Shown here piece after piece: positions 55,303 through 64,000 of a stretch of DNA of 64,000 nucleotides. Numbering within the stretch: the first letter of the stretch is position 1; every line of letters starts with the position of its first letter. The translations under genes and the position numbers were made by a program. This stretch comes from Candidatus Hydrogenedens sp. (lineage in GTDB: Bacteria; Hydrogenedentota; Hydrogenedentia; Hydrogenedentales; Hydrogenedentaceae), in the NCBI GenBank assembly GCA_035378955.1, contig DAOSUS010000003.1:1-64000 (forward strand). Direction: 5' to 3'. Below the pieces are notes generated by a model that worked only from the letters and a program-made list of their open reading frames with translations, was not told where the DNA came from and did no database searches.

Positions 55303-56103
55303 ATGGGAACATTATCCTGTCCTTTCTGTAAAACAGAATCAGGTAACATTCAAAACACCATTAAAGCCTCGATTTATTTAAAGGCTGTATTACCATCTCT
55401 TGTTGACCTCGTTCAGTTAGACAAACCTGCAAAAGATTTAATTCAATCTGCCAACGAGAAAATTTTCTTTTCACTTCGAAATGGAGAAAAAACTTTTTTA
55501 AAGATTGAAAACGGAGAAATTTCGTATTCTCCTGAAAAAGTGGATAATCCTACCATCCACATTCTTCTTATGAGCCCTGAACATGTAGTACAAGTTTTTG
55601 AACAAGGGAAACTCCCTTTCTTATTAAAAGGTTTTACACGGATTTCTTTTCTAAAGAAAAATTTTGATGCACTTACCAAACGATTAGAGTATTATTTAAA
55701 AGGACCGCAAAACTATACCGAAGAAGAGAAAAAAATATATGCGATACTCCAACTTAAAACAGCCCTGCGTTCTGCCGAAGTTCTTGCTGAAAAAGAAGAA
55801 GTATCTAAAAAAATACTTGCAGGCACACCTCCGGGAATATTAAAAGTAAGTATAGAAAGTATTAATTTTGCAGTATATTTTGGATATGTAGATGGTAAAT
55901 GGAAATATGTTGACCCATTATCAGAACAAAATATTAGTTCCGTTTTGAGTTTAAAGGACCTTGAAACTACCAAACTTTTGCTTACAAACAAATTAGATAC
56001 ATTTGCGGGTTTAGGATTGGGGAAAATTCATATTTCCGGAATCATACCTATTATTGATAATGTAGGACTGGTTTTAGGGCGAATTACGCAATATATTTCT
56101 TAA
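55303..56103 (+). CDS. SCP2-like domain protein A with N-terminal CxxC
   Basis: 266 residues. N-terminal MGTLSCPFCKTESG has a CPFC motif, then two SCP2-like halves: residues about 50-130 (NPTIHILLMSPEHVVQVFEQGKL ending LKGF) and a C-terminal half ending VGLVLGRI. It is paralogous to the protein at 59289, which shares KPDISFHFSSLKKMNDFF, GKL and LTN(K/S)xDT features. SCP2 domains bind lipids. Starts 81 nt after the acyltransferase gene and 20 nt before the aminotransferase gene. Assignment to SCP2 is by pattern resemblance and moderate. Confidence 0.6.
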   Translation: MGTLSCPFCKTESGNIQNTIKASIYLKAVLPSLVDLVQLDKPAKDLIQSANEKIFFSLRNGEKTFLKIENGEISYSPEKVDNPTIHILLMSPEHVVQVFEQGKLPFLLKGFTRISFLKKNFDALTKRLEYYLKGPQNYTEEEKKIYAILQLKTALRSAEVLAEKEEVSKKILAGTPPGILKVSIESINFAVYFGYVDGKWKYVDPLSEQNISSVLSLKDLETTKLLLTNKLDTFAGLGLGKIHISGIIPIIDNVGLVLGRITQYIS

Positions 56104-56123
56104 ACAGTAAAGGAGTTGTATTT

Positions 56124-57362
56124 ATGCAAGTTTACAACTATTCGGAAAGTCAAAAATGGTTTGAAAGAGCAACTCGTGTTATTCCTTGTGGGGTATACGG
56201 ACATTTCAGTCCAGCTCCCTGTGTTCCGACAAATGCTTATCCCTTTTTCAGCACTCGTGCTGATGGGTGCAGATTCTGGGATGTAGATGGAAATGAATTT
56301 ATTGATTATATGTGTGCTTATGGTCCGATGATTATGGGCTATCACAACCCTGTAGTAGATGAAGCATTTATAAATCAATTGAAACAGGCCGACGCCAATA
56401 GTATTGCTTCTACAAAAATGGTAGAGTTAGCAGAGTTTTTAGTTGATTTAATTCCTGTAGCGGATTGGGCATTTTTTGCTAAGAATGGAGCCGATGTAAC
56501 GAACTATGCAGTGATGATAGCCCGTGCAGAGACAGGCAGAAAAAAAATTATAGCCATCAAAGGAGGGTATCACGGAACAGCGCCCTGGATGCAGGGGATT
56601 GGTCATCCCGGGGTCACCGAAGAAGATGTAGCCAATGTTATTCGGATTCCCTGGAATGATTTGAAGGCACTGGAACAAGCATTAGAAGAAAACTATGGGC
56701 AGGTTGCTGGTTTTATATCCTCTCCATATCATCATCCTGTGTTTGCAGATAATGAATATCCCGCAGAAGGTTATTGGGATAGCGTTCAGAAGTTATTGAA
56801 AAAACATGGTGTTGTTTTAATCAGTGATGATGTTCGGGCGGGTTTTCGACTTCATTTAGGCGGTTCTAATGAATATTTCAAATTTAAACCTGACTTAATA
56901 TGTTTTTGTAAAGCCATTGGTAATGGCTATCCTATATCTGCCCTTGTAGGCAAAGAAGAATTAAAAGTAACCGCATCCAAAGTATTTCATACCGGTAGTT
57001 ATTGGTATTCTGCTGCTTTTATGGCAGCTGCAATAGCCAATCTTCAAGAATTAAAAAGATTAAAAGCACCCGAATATCTTGAGCAATTGGGAAATAAGTT
57101 TAATGAAGGTTTAATTAAGTTAGCCAAAGATTATGGATTTAATTTAAAAGTTACAGGGCACCCTGCTATGGCATACTATCGAATTACAGATGACCCCAGT
57201 CTACAACTTCATCAAAGATGGTGTGCAGAATGCACAAAACGAGGAGCCTTCTTTACTTCCCACCACAATTGGTTCTTATCTATGGCTCATACTGATGCCG
57301 ATATCCAAAAAACATGGAATATTTGCGAGGAAGCATTTAAGGTTTTAAAATCATCTATATAA
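56124..57362 (+). CDS. Class III PLP-dependent aminotransferase (GSA aminotransferase-like)
   Basis: 412 residues with AAAGGAG upstream. GVYGHFSPAPCVPTNAYPFF and DGNEFIDYMCAYGPMIMGYHNP open the fold; the PLP lysine is in LICFCKAIGNGYPISALVG; the aspartate contacting the PLP ring nitrogen is in VLISDDVRAGFR. Resembles glutamate-1-semialdehyde 2,1-aminomutase and related transaminases but lies in a locus with a split transketolase and SCP2-like proteins, so heme synthesis is not the obvious role. Amino donor and acceptor unknown. Confidence 0.9.
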   Translation: MQVYNYSESQKWFERATRVIPCGVYGHFSPAPCVPTNAYPFFSTRADGCRFWDVDGNEFIDYMCAYGPMIMGYHNPVVDEAFINQLKQADANSIASTKMVELAEFLVDLIPVADWAFFAKNGADVTNYAVMIARAETGRKKIIAIKGGYHGTAPWMQGIGHPGVTEEDVANVIRIPWNDLKALEQALEENYGQVAGFISSPYHHPVFADNEYPAEGYWDSVQKLLKKHGVVLISDDVRAGFRLHLGGSNEYFKFKPDLICFCKAIGNGYPISALVGKEELKVTASKVFHTGSYWYSAAFMAAAIANLQELKRLKAPEYLEQLGNKFNEGLIKLAKDYGFNLKVTGHPAMAYYRITDDPSLQLHQRWCAECTKRGAFFTSHHNWFLSMAHTDADIQKTWNICEEAFKVLKSSI

Positions 57363-57394
57363 TATAAAAAAGATTTGTAGAGGAGTATTCAATT

Positions 57395-58240
57395 ATGCCC
57401 TTAACAGAACAAGAACACAAAGAACTAAAAACCATTGCTAAAAAGATAAGAAAAGACATCGTCGATGTTACCCATTGGTCAGGTGGAAGCCATATCGGTG
57501 GGTCTTTAAGTATGGTGGATTTTATGGTCGTTCTTTACTGGAAATATATGCGAATAGACCCTAAAAATCCATCGTGGGAAGACAGGGACCGTCTTGTATT
57601 GAGTAAAGGACATGGGGGTGTAGGACATGCTGTCATTCTTGCGAACCGTGGTTACTTTGATTTTGAATTACTAAAAGAATTCAATCAATTTGGGTCTGCT
57701 TTTGGTATGCATTTAGATTCTAAAAAAGCTACGGGAGTTGAAGCATCAACCGGTTCTATGGGACATGGTCTTTCTCAAGCATTGGGAATGGCTTTAGGTG
57801 CCCGCGTATTAAAGAAAGATTGGAAAATTTATGCGGTTCTTGGTGATGGGGAATGTAACGAAGGTTCAATCTGGGAGTCGGCCATGGCGGCAAATCACTA
57901 TAAGACCAGCAATCTTATCGGTTTTTTAGACCGCAATCACATGATGATAGATGGACCTACTGAGTCGGTTATGAGTTTAGAACCTATTGATAAAAAATGG
58001 GAAGCCTTTGGTTGGTATACACAGGTTATTAATGGTCATGATATGGTCCAGATATGCAATGCTATAGATAAGGCACTTAAACATACCGAAGGGCCTTCTA
58101 TGATTATATGTGATACCATCAAAGGCAAAGGTGTTGATTTTATGGAAAATAATCCGGCATGGCATTATGGCGGACTTAACGCTGAACAAGCAGAAAAAGC
58201 AAAACTTTCCATAGATAAAATGTATCCAGATGTACCTTAA
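57395..58240 (+). CDS. Transketolase, N-terminal (TPP-binding) subunit
   Basis: 281 residues, GAGGAG upstream. HWSGGSHIGGSLSMVDFM, DRDRLVLSKGHGG and the thiamine diphosphate motif GDGECNEGSIWESAMAANHY followed by GFLDRNHMMIDG are transketolase TPP-domain hallmarks. It is one half of a split transketolase, the other half being the next gene. Together they should move two-carbon ketol units between sugars or onto an unusual acceptor. Confidence 0.93.
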   Translation: MPLTEQEHKELKTIAKKIRKDIVDVTHWSGGSHIGGSLSMVDFMVVLYWKYMRIDPKNPSWEDRDRLVLSKGHGGVGHAVILANRGYFDFELLKEFNQFGSAFGMHLDSKKATGVEASTGSMGHGLSQALGMALGARVLKKDWKIYAVLGDGECNEGSIWESAMAANHYKTSNLIGFLDRNHMMIDGPTESVMSLEPIDKKWEAFGWYTQVINGHDMVQICNAIDKALKHTEGPSMIICDTIKGKGVDFMENNPAWHYGGLNAEQAEKAKLSIDKMYPDVP

Positions 58241-58272
58241 AATAAACCCTAATAATGAAGAGGAGAAGTAAT

Positions 58273-59289
58273 ATGAGCCCTGTGGGAGGTTTAACATGGA
58301 CGGTATATGATGCCGACAAAATGACCCAAGCAGAAACATACGGACTTGTTTTAAGCGAATTGGGAAAAATGAATCCCAAAATAGTGGGTCTTTCTGCAGA
58401 CTTAGCCAAATCTACCAAAATTGGTAAATTCGGGGAAAAATTCCCTGAGCGTTTTTTTAACTTAGGAATAGCTGAACAAAATATGTTTGGCGTTGCGGCA
58501 GGTTTAGCCAAGGTAGGACTTCTACCTTTTGTTTCTACATTCTCCGTTTTTGCATCCATGCGTGCGGTAGAGTTTTTAAGGACGGATGTCTGCTATCAAA
58601 ACCTAAATGTAAAAATTATAGCAACTCATGGTGGGACTTCCTTTGGCTCTGCGGGAACAACCCATCATTCCATCGAAGACCTTTCCATTATTCGCGCTAT
58701 CCCCAATATAAAACTTATCGTTCCTGCGGATGCGGTAGAAACTGCATTAGCAGTTCAGGCATGTGTTGAAGTTGAAGGTCCTGTATATATACGGATTGGA
58801 CGCAGTTTCGAACCTCGCGTGTATCAAACAGACCAATATGGTTTCCAGATTGGCAAAGCGGTAGAAATGAAATCGGGCACGGATGTAACGGTTATAGCCT
58901 GTGGTGCTGTTGTTTATCACGCTGTAGAAGCAGCCAATATATTGGAACGGGAAGATGGTATATCGGTCCGCGTATTGAATATGCATACCATTAAACCTAT
59001 TGACCGTGAAGCCATCTTAAAAGCACTCATGGAAACAAGAAGAATTGTTACCTTTGAAGACCATAATGTTATTGGCGGTTTAGGTAGTGCGGTTAGCGAA
59101 GTAATAGCGGAAAGTGGAAAAGCCTGTGCCTTTACCAAAGTAGGGATACCCGACCAGTTTACACCTCACGGCTATCCGGAAGACTTAATGCACTATTATA
59201 AAATTGATACAGATGGAATAGTAGAAAAGGTTAGGGAATTGCTTGGAAAAGAATTTGAAAAAGAAGAAGACTGGGAGGATGAATACTAA
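58273..59289 (+). CDS. Transketolase, C-terminal (Pyr) subunit
   Basis: 338 residues from ATG 58273 (AGGAGA 6 nt upstream). The catalytic Glu for TPP N1' is in LGIAEQNMFGVAAGLAKVG; FVSTFSVFASMRAVEFLRTD and ATHGGTSFGSAGTTHHSIEDL are the transketolase Pyr domain, and PIDREAILKALMETRRIVTFED the C-terminal domain. Partner of the preceding gene. Its TAA overlaps the ATG of the next gene (TAATG). Confidence 0.93.
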   Translation: MSPVGGLTWTVYDADKMTQAETYGLVLSELGKMNPKIVGLSADLAKSTKIGKFGEKFPERFFNLGIAEQNMFGVAAGLAKVGLLPFVSTFSVFASMRAVEFLRTDVCYQNLNVKIIATHGGTSFGSAGTTHHSIEDLSIIRAIPNIKLIVPADAVETALAVQACVEVEGPVYIRIGRSFEPRVYQTDQYGFQIGKAVEMKSGTDVTVIACGAVVYHAVEAANILEREDGISVRVLNMHTIKPIDREAILKALMETRRIVTFEDHNVIGGLGSAVSEVIAESGKACAFTKVGIPDQFTPHGYPEDLMHYYKIDTDGIVEKVRELLGKEFEKEEDWEDEY

Positions 59290-60068
59290 TGGTAGAAAAT
59301 GAAAAAGATATTTTAATCTCAAAAATTATCTTGAAAGCAGTTCTACCTGTTATAAAGGTATTATTAGAAGACCATCCTGTATTTAAAGAACGATTTAAGG
59401 ATATTCAAGGAACTGTCCAGTTTACAGCACAAAACGATGGACAAGTTATAGGAGCACATATAAAGTTTGATAAATTGAATTTTGAAATATCCTCTGAACT
59501 ATTAGAAAAACCTGATATTAGTTTTCATTTTAGTTCATTGAAAAAGATGAATGACTTTTTTACGGGCAAATTAGTTTTACCTAAAATTAAAGGATTCAAA
59601 AATTTTTCGTTACTCTGGAGAATGTTTAGTATCCTTTTAAAATTAAAATTGCTTATGCCAGATGCTAAGCCCAAAAATCCTATTGATAAAAAAATTAAAG
59701 TCAAAATGACCTTATACATGGTATCAACTGCTTTAAGTCAGTTAAATAAATCCGGTGATACCGATATGGTTAAATGGACATCAAAACAGCCGGAACGGAT
59801 ATATCAATGGTCTGTGGATAATGAGGATATTGCCTGCTGGTTAAAAATTAAAGCGGGACAATCCAAAGCAGGAAGAGGATTCTATACATTACGAAAACCT
59901 TTTGTACATATGCGTTTCCCAGATATAGACTCTGCGATACCTGTATTGACCAATTCTGTGGATACAGTTCAGGCTATGGCGCAGGGTTTATTAATTACTG
60001 AGGGTTCACCAGAATATGCGGCAAAGTTAGGCGATTTTATGTTAAAGATAGCCGAATTACTAACATAA
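59289..60068 (+). CDS. SCP2-like domain protein B
   Basis: 259 residues, no signal. Paralogue of the protein at 55303: both have a first domain with KPDISFHFSSLKKMNDFFTGK or NPTIHILLMSPEHVVQ and a second with LTN(S/K)xDTxxxxxxGLLIT(E)-type residues. No CxxC. Starts by a 1-nt overlap with the transketolase C-subunit, so it is translationally coupled. Probably binds a lipid or hydrophobic metabolite linked to the aminotransferase/transketolase product; role not established. Confidence 0.6.
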   Translation: MVENEKDILISKIILKAVLPVIKVLLEDHPVFKERFKDIQGTVQFTAQNDGQVIGAHIKFDKLNFEISSELLEKPDISFHFSSLKKMNDFFTGKLVLPKIKGFKNFSLLWRMFSILLKLKLLMPDAKPKNPIDKKIKVKMTLYMVSTALSQLNKSGDTDMVKWTSKQPERIYQWSVDNEDIACWLKIKAGQSKAGRGFYTLRKPFVHMRFPDIDSAIPVLTNSVDTVQAMAQGLLITEGSPEYAAKLGDFMLKIAELLT

Positions 60069-60215
60069 AATATCCTATAAAATTTATTAATCTTTTTCTA
60101 AAACAGTCATATACTTGTATTTTAGTTTATCCATTACTATTCAAGTTGTAAATACCTTTTTAAAATCAATACTATAATTACACTTTTTATCTTAACCTCT
60201 ATATTTTTTTGAATA

Positions 60216-61679
60216 ATGAAACAGGAAGTAACATTAAAATTAGCATTAATCCCGTGTATTTTTCTCATTTCCTTGTTAATTATTAATGTCTGGATATTTG
60301 GAGATGAGGCTACTTCTGGACCGTGTCAGGTTGCACTTCTAATCTCCTCTATCATAGGAGGGATTATTGGGCATATAAAATTAGGGCTTTCTTACAGAGA
60401 AATAGAGAGAAATGCCATTCATTCTATTGTTCTTGCGATGGAAGCCATCATCATCCTTCTTATTGTGGGTGCGACAATTGCCTTATGGATTCAAGGAGGT
60501 ATTGTTCCAAGTATTATTTATTATGGCATCCAGATATTAACAGCCAAATCCTTTCCTATTGTAGCATGCATTATTTGTTCCATTATTTCATTAGCCATTG
60601 GTAGTAGTTGGTCTACCATGGGAACGATTGGTGTAGCCCTTATGGGGATTGGAAAGGCTTTGGGCTATTCAGACCCCCTGGTTGCAGGGGCTATTATTTC
60701 AGGTGCCTATCTCGGAGATAAAATGTCTCCCCTATCCGATACGACCAATTTAGCACCTGCTGTTAGCGGAACTAATCTTTTTGGACATATAAAGAACATG
60801 TTAAATACAACCATACCTGCTTACACTTTAACTCTGATTATTTTCCTTTGTATTGGATTGTTTTCACATACTTACGGACAGGATATTCATCAAACGGATG
60901 AAATAATTCGTGGATTAAAAGAGCATTTTTTTATTCATTGGTTTTTCTTTATCGTCCCCATAATTGTTATTTTTCTTGCTATAAAGCAAACACCTGCAAT
61001 ACCGGCTCTTACTGTCGGTTGTATTTTAGGAGGAATTCTTGCCTTTGCTTTTCAAAATGGCTATCCTGAAAGTATAAACCAAATTCCTTCATTTGTTTCT
61101 AAAAATTATAAAAGTATCATTCATGTGGCTTATCATGGTTATAAATTAGAGAGTGGAGTTCCCATCCTTGATGATTTATTATCTACGGGTGGTATGGAAA
61201 GAATGTTTTCTACAATTTCTCTTATTATTATGGCTATGTTATTTGGAGGAGTAATGGAAGCCACAGGAATGCTTCAGAAGATAGCGGAATCCATATTAAA
61301 TTATGTTCATTCTGCAGGAGGTTTAATGGCTTCTACCGTGTTGAGTTGTATTATCTTTAACATATTAGCGGCAGAACAATATTTAGCCATTGTTATCCCA
61401 GGAAGGATGTATCGAGCCTCATATATGGCACGCCATCTGGATATGAGAAACTTATCTCGAACATTAGAAGATGGTGCTACTGTAACCTCTGTGTTGGTAC
61501 CATGGAATACCTGTGGGGCTTTTGCAAGTTCTGTCTTAGGAATCTCCACATTTCATTATCTCCCCTTCTGTTTCTTTAACTGGATAACGCCCATAGTATC
61601 CATTCTTATGTCTATGATGAATTATAATATTATTCCTGCTGAAAAACAGGACGATGAAATACAACAAAGCAAAGAATGA
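60216..61679 (+). CDS. nhaC: NhaC-family Na+/H+ antiporter
   Basis: 487 residues with about 12 membrane helices. ISGAYLGDKMSPLSDTTNLAP is the NhaC-family core with its Asp residues; SWSTMGTIGVALMGIG is typical. Exchanges Na+ for H+ (or malate/lactate in some relatives) across the inner membrane. Fits with a Na+- or K+-dependent pyrophosphatase at 41221. Start ATG 60216 has no clear ribosome site. Monocistronic, with the isoprenoid gene 24 nt later. Confidence 0.88.
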   Translation: MKQEVTLKLALIPCIFLISLLIINVWIFGDEATSGPCQVALLISSIIGGIIGHIKLGLSYREIERNAIHSIVLAMEAIIILLIVGATIALWIQGGIVPSIIYYGIQILTAKSFPIVACIICSIISLAIGSSWSTMGTIGVALMGIGKALGYSDPLVAGAIISGAYLGDKMSPLSDTTNLAPAVSGTNLFGHIKNMLNTTIPAYTLTLIIFLCIGLFSHTYGQDIHQTDEIIRGLKEHFFIHWFFFIVPIIVIFLAIKQTPAIPALTVGCILGGILAFAFQNGYPESINQIPSFVSKNYKSIIHVAYHGYKLESGVPILDDLLSTGGMERMFSTISLIIMAMLFGGVMEATGMLQKIAESILNYVHSAGGLMASTVLSCIIFNILAAEQYLAIVIPGRMYRASYMARHLDMRNLSRTLEDGATVTSVLVPWNTCGAFASSVLGISTFHYLPFCFFNWITPIVSILMSMMNYNIIPAEKQDDEIQQSKE

Positions 61680-61703
61680 GTATGTAGAAATTAGAGGAAG
61701 AAG

Positions 61704-62678
61704 ATGGTATTAAACTTATCTGACATATATGAACCTATTCAAGAAGCCATATCAGAAGTTGCAAAAGAGGTTCAAAAAGTATGGGAAGACGCATTAAAAC
61801 TTGTTAATATAGATTTTTCTATGGCGCCTAAGGCAAAAGGAAAATTGCTTCGACCTGCTATATGTTTATTAAGTGCAGGGGCTATTGGACAGAAAAATAT
61901 AAATACCTATGTATCCTTAGGGACTGCTTTTGAATTACTTCATCTGGCATCTCTTACACATGATGATGTAATTGACCGAGCCGTTCTTCGACGGGGAGGA
62001 CAATCCTTAAATACACTCTGGGATAATCATGCTGCAGTGTTGGGTGGGGACTATCTGGTTGCACGAGCCATTGAACTTTTAGGAATTTATGAAAATTATG
62101 AACTTATCATCAATGCGGTTCAATGTGTTCGAGAAATGGCAGAAGGCGAATTAAAATTTTTTGCAAAATCAATAGAAAACTTTACCATTGAAGATTGCAC
62201 AGAGTTAGCCCGTAGAAAAACAGCTATGTTATTCGCTCGTGCCGCTTCTTCGCCTGCACTTATAAAAAAATCACCTGTTATGAAAACCTTATTTCGTTTT
62301 GGTGAGAATATTGGAATTGCTTTTCAATTTATTGATGACCTATTAGATTTAACCCAGGATACGAATATTTTAGGAAAACCCAGATATAGCGATATATCCG
62401 AACAAAAAGTTACCTTGCCGATTTTAACTCTCTGGAATAAATTAACAGATAATGAAAAGGAATTATTTTTACTACATATTTTTGGAAAATCCATAGATAA
62501 AAAAGAACAGCAATGGCTACAACAAAATATAGAGAGATATAAAATAGAAGAAGACTTATTACAATACACGGAGCGACTTAAACTTACAGCAATAAAAGAA
62601 TTAAACCAATTACCGGATAGTATTTACAAAGATTCTTTAATAAAACTTTGCCATTTTATTGTTCAACGAGAAAATTAA
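61704..62678 (+). CDS. Polyprenyl diphosphate synthase
   Basis: 324 residues. First Asp-rich motif SLTHDDVIDRAVLRRGG, basic KGKLLRPAI and second motif FQFIDDLLDLTQD mark a trans-prenyltransferase. Length and motif spacing suit octaprenyl/heptaprenyl diphosphate synthase, which makes quinone side chains. AGAGGAAG precedes the ATG. Not a cis-prenyltransferase (UppS), which lacks these motifs. Confidence 0.9.
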   Translation: MVLNLSDIYEPIQEAISEVAKEVQKVWEDALKLVNIDFSMAPKAKGKLLRPAICLLSAGAIGQKNINTYVSLGTAFELLHLASLTHDDVIDRAVLRRGGQSLNTLWDNHAAVLGGDYLVARAIELLGIYENYELIINAVQCVREMAEGELKFFAKSIENFTIEDCTELARRKTAMLFARAASSPALIKKSPVMKTLFRFGENIGIAFQFIDDLLDLTQDTNILGKPRYSDISEQKVTLPILTLWNKLTDNEKELFLLHIFGKSIDKKEQQWLQQNIERYKIEEDLLQYTERLKLTAIKELNQLPDSIYKDSLIKLCHFIVQREN

Positions 62679-62706
62679 TTGAATAAAAACCCCAGGACTT
62701 TCGTCT

Positions 62707-63306
62707 ATGACAGATAGAGAAATAATAACTTCCAAGGAGGATATACAGGACAGAGATCTTGTAGAACAGATAAAAAAAGGCAATGAAGAAGCCTTCGATA
62801 TTTTGACAAAAAGATATTACAATATGGTTTATTTTACATGTATAAAGAAATTATATAATCCGGATATTGCCCGAGAAGCAACACAGGAAGTGTTTATAAA
62901 AGTATGGAAAAGTATAAATACCTGTGCGGATGGAACTTATTTTGTTTCCTGGCTCATGACGATAGCCAGAAACCATTGTATAGACATTTTAAGGAAAGAG
63001 AAAAATCGTAAAGAACGAGAAATTTCTATAGAAACTTTTGAAAATTCAGATAACCTCTTCCCAAACACCTCCGATTCTTCAAGTATAGATAATAATATCG
63101 AATACGAATACTTAAATATTCTCGTTAAACAACTTCCGGAACCCCAGCGTATTGTATTACAAAAAAGATTGGAAGGCTGGAGTGTTCAGGAAATAGCGGA
63201 TAAATTAAACTGCCCGTTAGGCACTGTTTTAAGTAGATTTTCTTTAGCCAAAAGAAAGATTTATGAGCAGATGAAAAAAATGAATATATCCTTTAAGGAA
63301 CTTTAA
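62707..63306 (+). CDS. ECF-type sigma factor
   Basis: 199 residues. Region 2 (EAFDILTKRYYNMVYFTCIK ... AREATQEVFIKVWKSI) and region 4 (LPEPQRIVLQKRLEGWSVQE ... NCPLGTVLSRFSLAKRKI) are complete. Alternative sigma factor responding to a surface or stress signal through the next gene. Starts 28 nt after the prenyl synthase. Confidence 0.92.
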   Translation: MTDREIITSKEDIQDRDLVEQIKKGNEEAFDILTKRYYNMVYFTCIKKLYNPDIAREATQEVFIKVWKSINTCADGTYFVSWLMTIARNHCIDILRKEKNRKEREISIETFENSDNLFPNTSDSSSIDNNIEYEYLNILVKQLPEPQRIVLQKRLEGWSVQEIADKLNCPLGTVLSRFSLAKRKIYEQMKKMNISFKEL

Positions 63307-63343
63307 TACATAAGGATTAGTGACAAATCACAGGAAAAGAGAT

Positions 63344-63850
63344 ATGAAAGACATCAAGATTTTAGGATTATTTGAGGACAATAAAAGGTTAATCAACTGT
63401 CCTCAATTTGAAACTGTAGTGGAACAAATTGAATTATCTCAGGGAAAACCTACGCAGGAAGTATTAGCCCACATTCAGAAATGTTCCGATTGTAACGATT
63501 ATTTCTCTTTTTGGCAGGAAATGGAACAGGTTATTGCCTGGCACAATTCCCAAACAGGTAAAGAAATGATAACGGAATGGGAACAGGTACAATCCATTCA
63601 TAAAATCAAACAGCGCATTAAAAAAGAACAACACCAAAAAAAATTACTTCTCTGGAGTGTTTTAAGTATTGCTGCTGGAATTCTATTTCTTATGTTAGCT
63701 CTTTTTTATTTCATTCCTGCCACGCAGGCTCCTTCCGTTCAAGCAGTAGAACAGCCTGCTCCAACCCAATTACCCTCTTCAGGTTATTCCGGCAATTCTA
63801 TTCCTTATAATACGGCACCTGCAATAAGAACTTTAGATAAAGACATGTGA
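63344..63850 (+). CDS. Zinc-finger anti-sigma factor (ZAS type)
   Basis: 168 residues from ATG 63344 (AGGA 8 nt upstream; the GTG at 63320 is a less likely start). A H-x3-C-x2-C motif (HIQKCSDC) is the zinc-binding anti-sigma signature. Residues about 105-130 are a membrane helix (LWSVLSIAAGILFLMLALFYF), followed by a Pro-rich periplasmic tail. It should hold the adjacent ECF sigma factor inactive. Located 37 nt after the sigma gene. Confidence 0.88.
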   Translation: MKDIKILGLFEDNKRLINCPQFETVVEQIELSQGKPTQEVLAHIQKCSDCNDYFSFWQEMEQVIAWHNSQTGKEMITEWEQVQSIHKIKQRIKKEQHQKKLLLWSVLSIAAGILFLMLALFYFIPATQAPSVQAVEQPAPTQLPSSGYSGNSIPYNTAPAIRTLDKDM

Positions 63851-63854
63851 GAAT

Positions 63855-64000
63855 TTATTCAAGATTTATAATAAATGTTCGGTCTTCCGTTAGTCCTTGT
63901 ACCGATTCTCTTCCCGGAATCAATGATTGTTGAGCAAAATTTGTATTGGATAAACCAAAAGTATGGACTTCTATCTTATGGGTATGCACGGAAAACTTTC
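63855..64000 (-). CDS. C-terminal fragment of an unidentified protein
   Basis: 48 codons end at a TAA (63855-63857) and run off the right edge: KFSVHTHKIEVHTFGLSNTN ... FIINLE. No family recognised. Converges with the anti-sigma gene. Confidence 0.4.
   Translation of the reverse strand, partial: KFSVHTHKIEVHTFGLSNTNFAQQSLIPGRESVQGLTEDRTFIINLE

Overview
The window is AT-rich bacterial chromosomal DNA (by eye about two thirds A+T). No rRNA or tRNA gene was recognised. Several features point to a Gram-negative, lipid-rich member of the Hydrogenedentota (Candidatus Hydrogenedens-like). These are secreted proteins with Glu-Gly 'EGEG' linkers, a C-terminal dockerin-like Ca-binding module with LLRxIQxFN repeats, GLUG-type adhesin remnants, DUF1080 and beta-helix secreted proteins, a secretin-based type IV pilus, and a membrane pyrophosphatase. 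The taxonomic call is an inference from protein style, not from a marker gene alignment.

Layout. 1-1.0 kb (minus): end of a MoxR/Bat-type operon. 1.2-8.7 kb (plus): tightly spaced operon with an unknown protein, a secreted beta-helix protein, a Wzm/Wzt-type ABC exporter whose ATPase carries a very long C-terminal extension, and a GT2 glycosyltransferase. 8.7-16.5 kb: two divergent radical SAM/SPASM proteins, a radical-SAM-like/GT2 fusion that lacks the cluster cysteines, two paralogous GT4 enzymes and a small Rossmann-like protein; together with the exporter this reads as a surface polysaccharide or glycoconjugate locus. 16.6-23.4 kb: secreted DUF1080 and discoidin-like proteins, a GT2, an acyl-CoA dehydrogenase (minus) and an Agl23/GT39-like membrane glycosyltransferase. 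23.4-27.2 kb (minus): operon of a UDP-sugar dehydrogenase homologue with a dismantled active site, a double-hotdog MaoC protein and an acyl-CoA ligase. 27.4-29.6 kb: secreted glycosidase-like protein. 29.6-32.2 kb: 3' fragment of a GLUG/PASTA/EGEG/dockerin-like protein, cut off exactly at the terminal inverted repeat of a frameshifted IS5-family element. 32.2-33.1 kb (minus): rplM-rpsI.

33.3-39.5 kb (plus): a probable 6S RNA gene, two near-perfect sigma-70 promoters, and pilMNOPQ. 39.7-46 kb: MaoC-like protein, intergenic repeat modules, hppA (K+-dependent type), rnc, acpP and a Gfo/Idh/MocA oxidoreductase. 46-54 kb: a giant secreted protein of about 2630 residues with 11 PKD-like repeats. 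54.6-60.1 kb: an acyltransferase apparently frameshifted in a T8 run, then a cassette of two SCP2-like paralogues flanking a class III aminotransferase and a split transketolase. 60.2-63.9 kb: NhaC-type antiporter, polyprenyl diphosphate synthase, ECF sigma factor and its zinc-finger anti-sigma partner.

The genes suggest a cell that invests heavily in its surface (polysaccharide export, several glycosyltransferases, pili, large adhesins) and has acyl-CoA/hotdog metabolism. The most novel-looking parts are the radical SAM glycosyltransferase locus (9-16 kb), the SCP2/aminotransferase/transketolase cassette (55-60 kb) and the cysteine-less UDP-sugar dehydrogenase.
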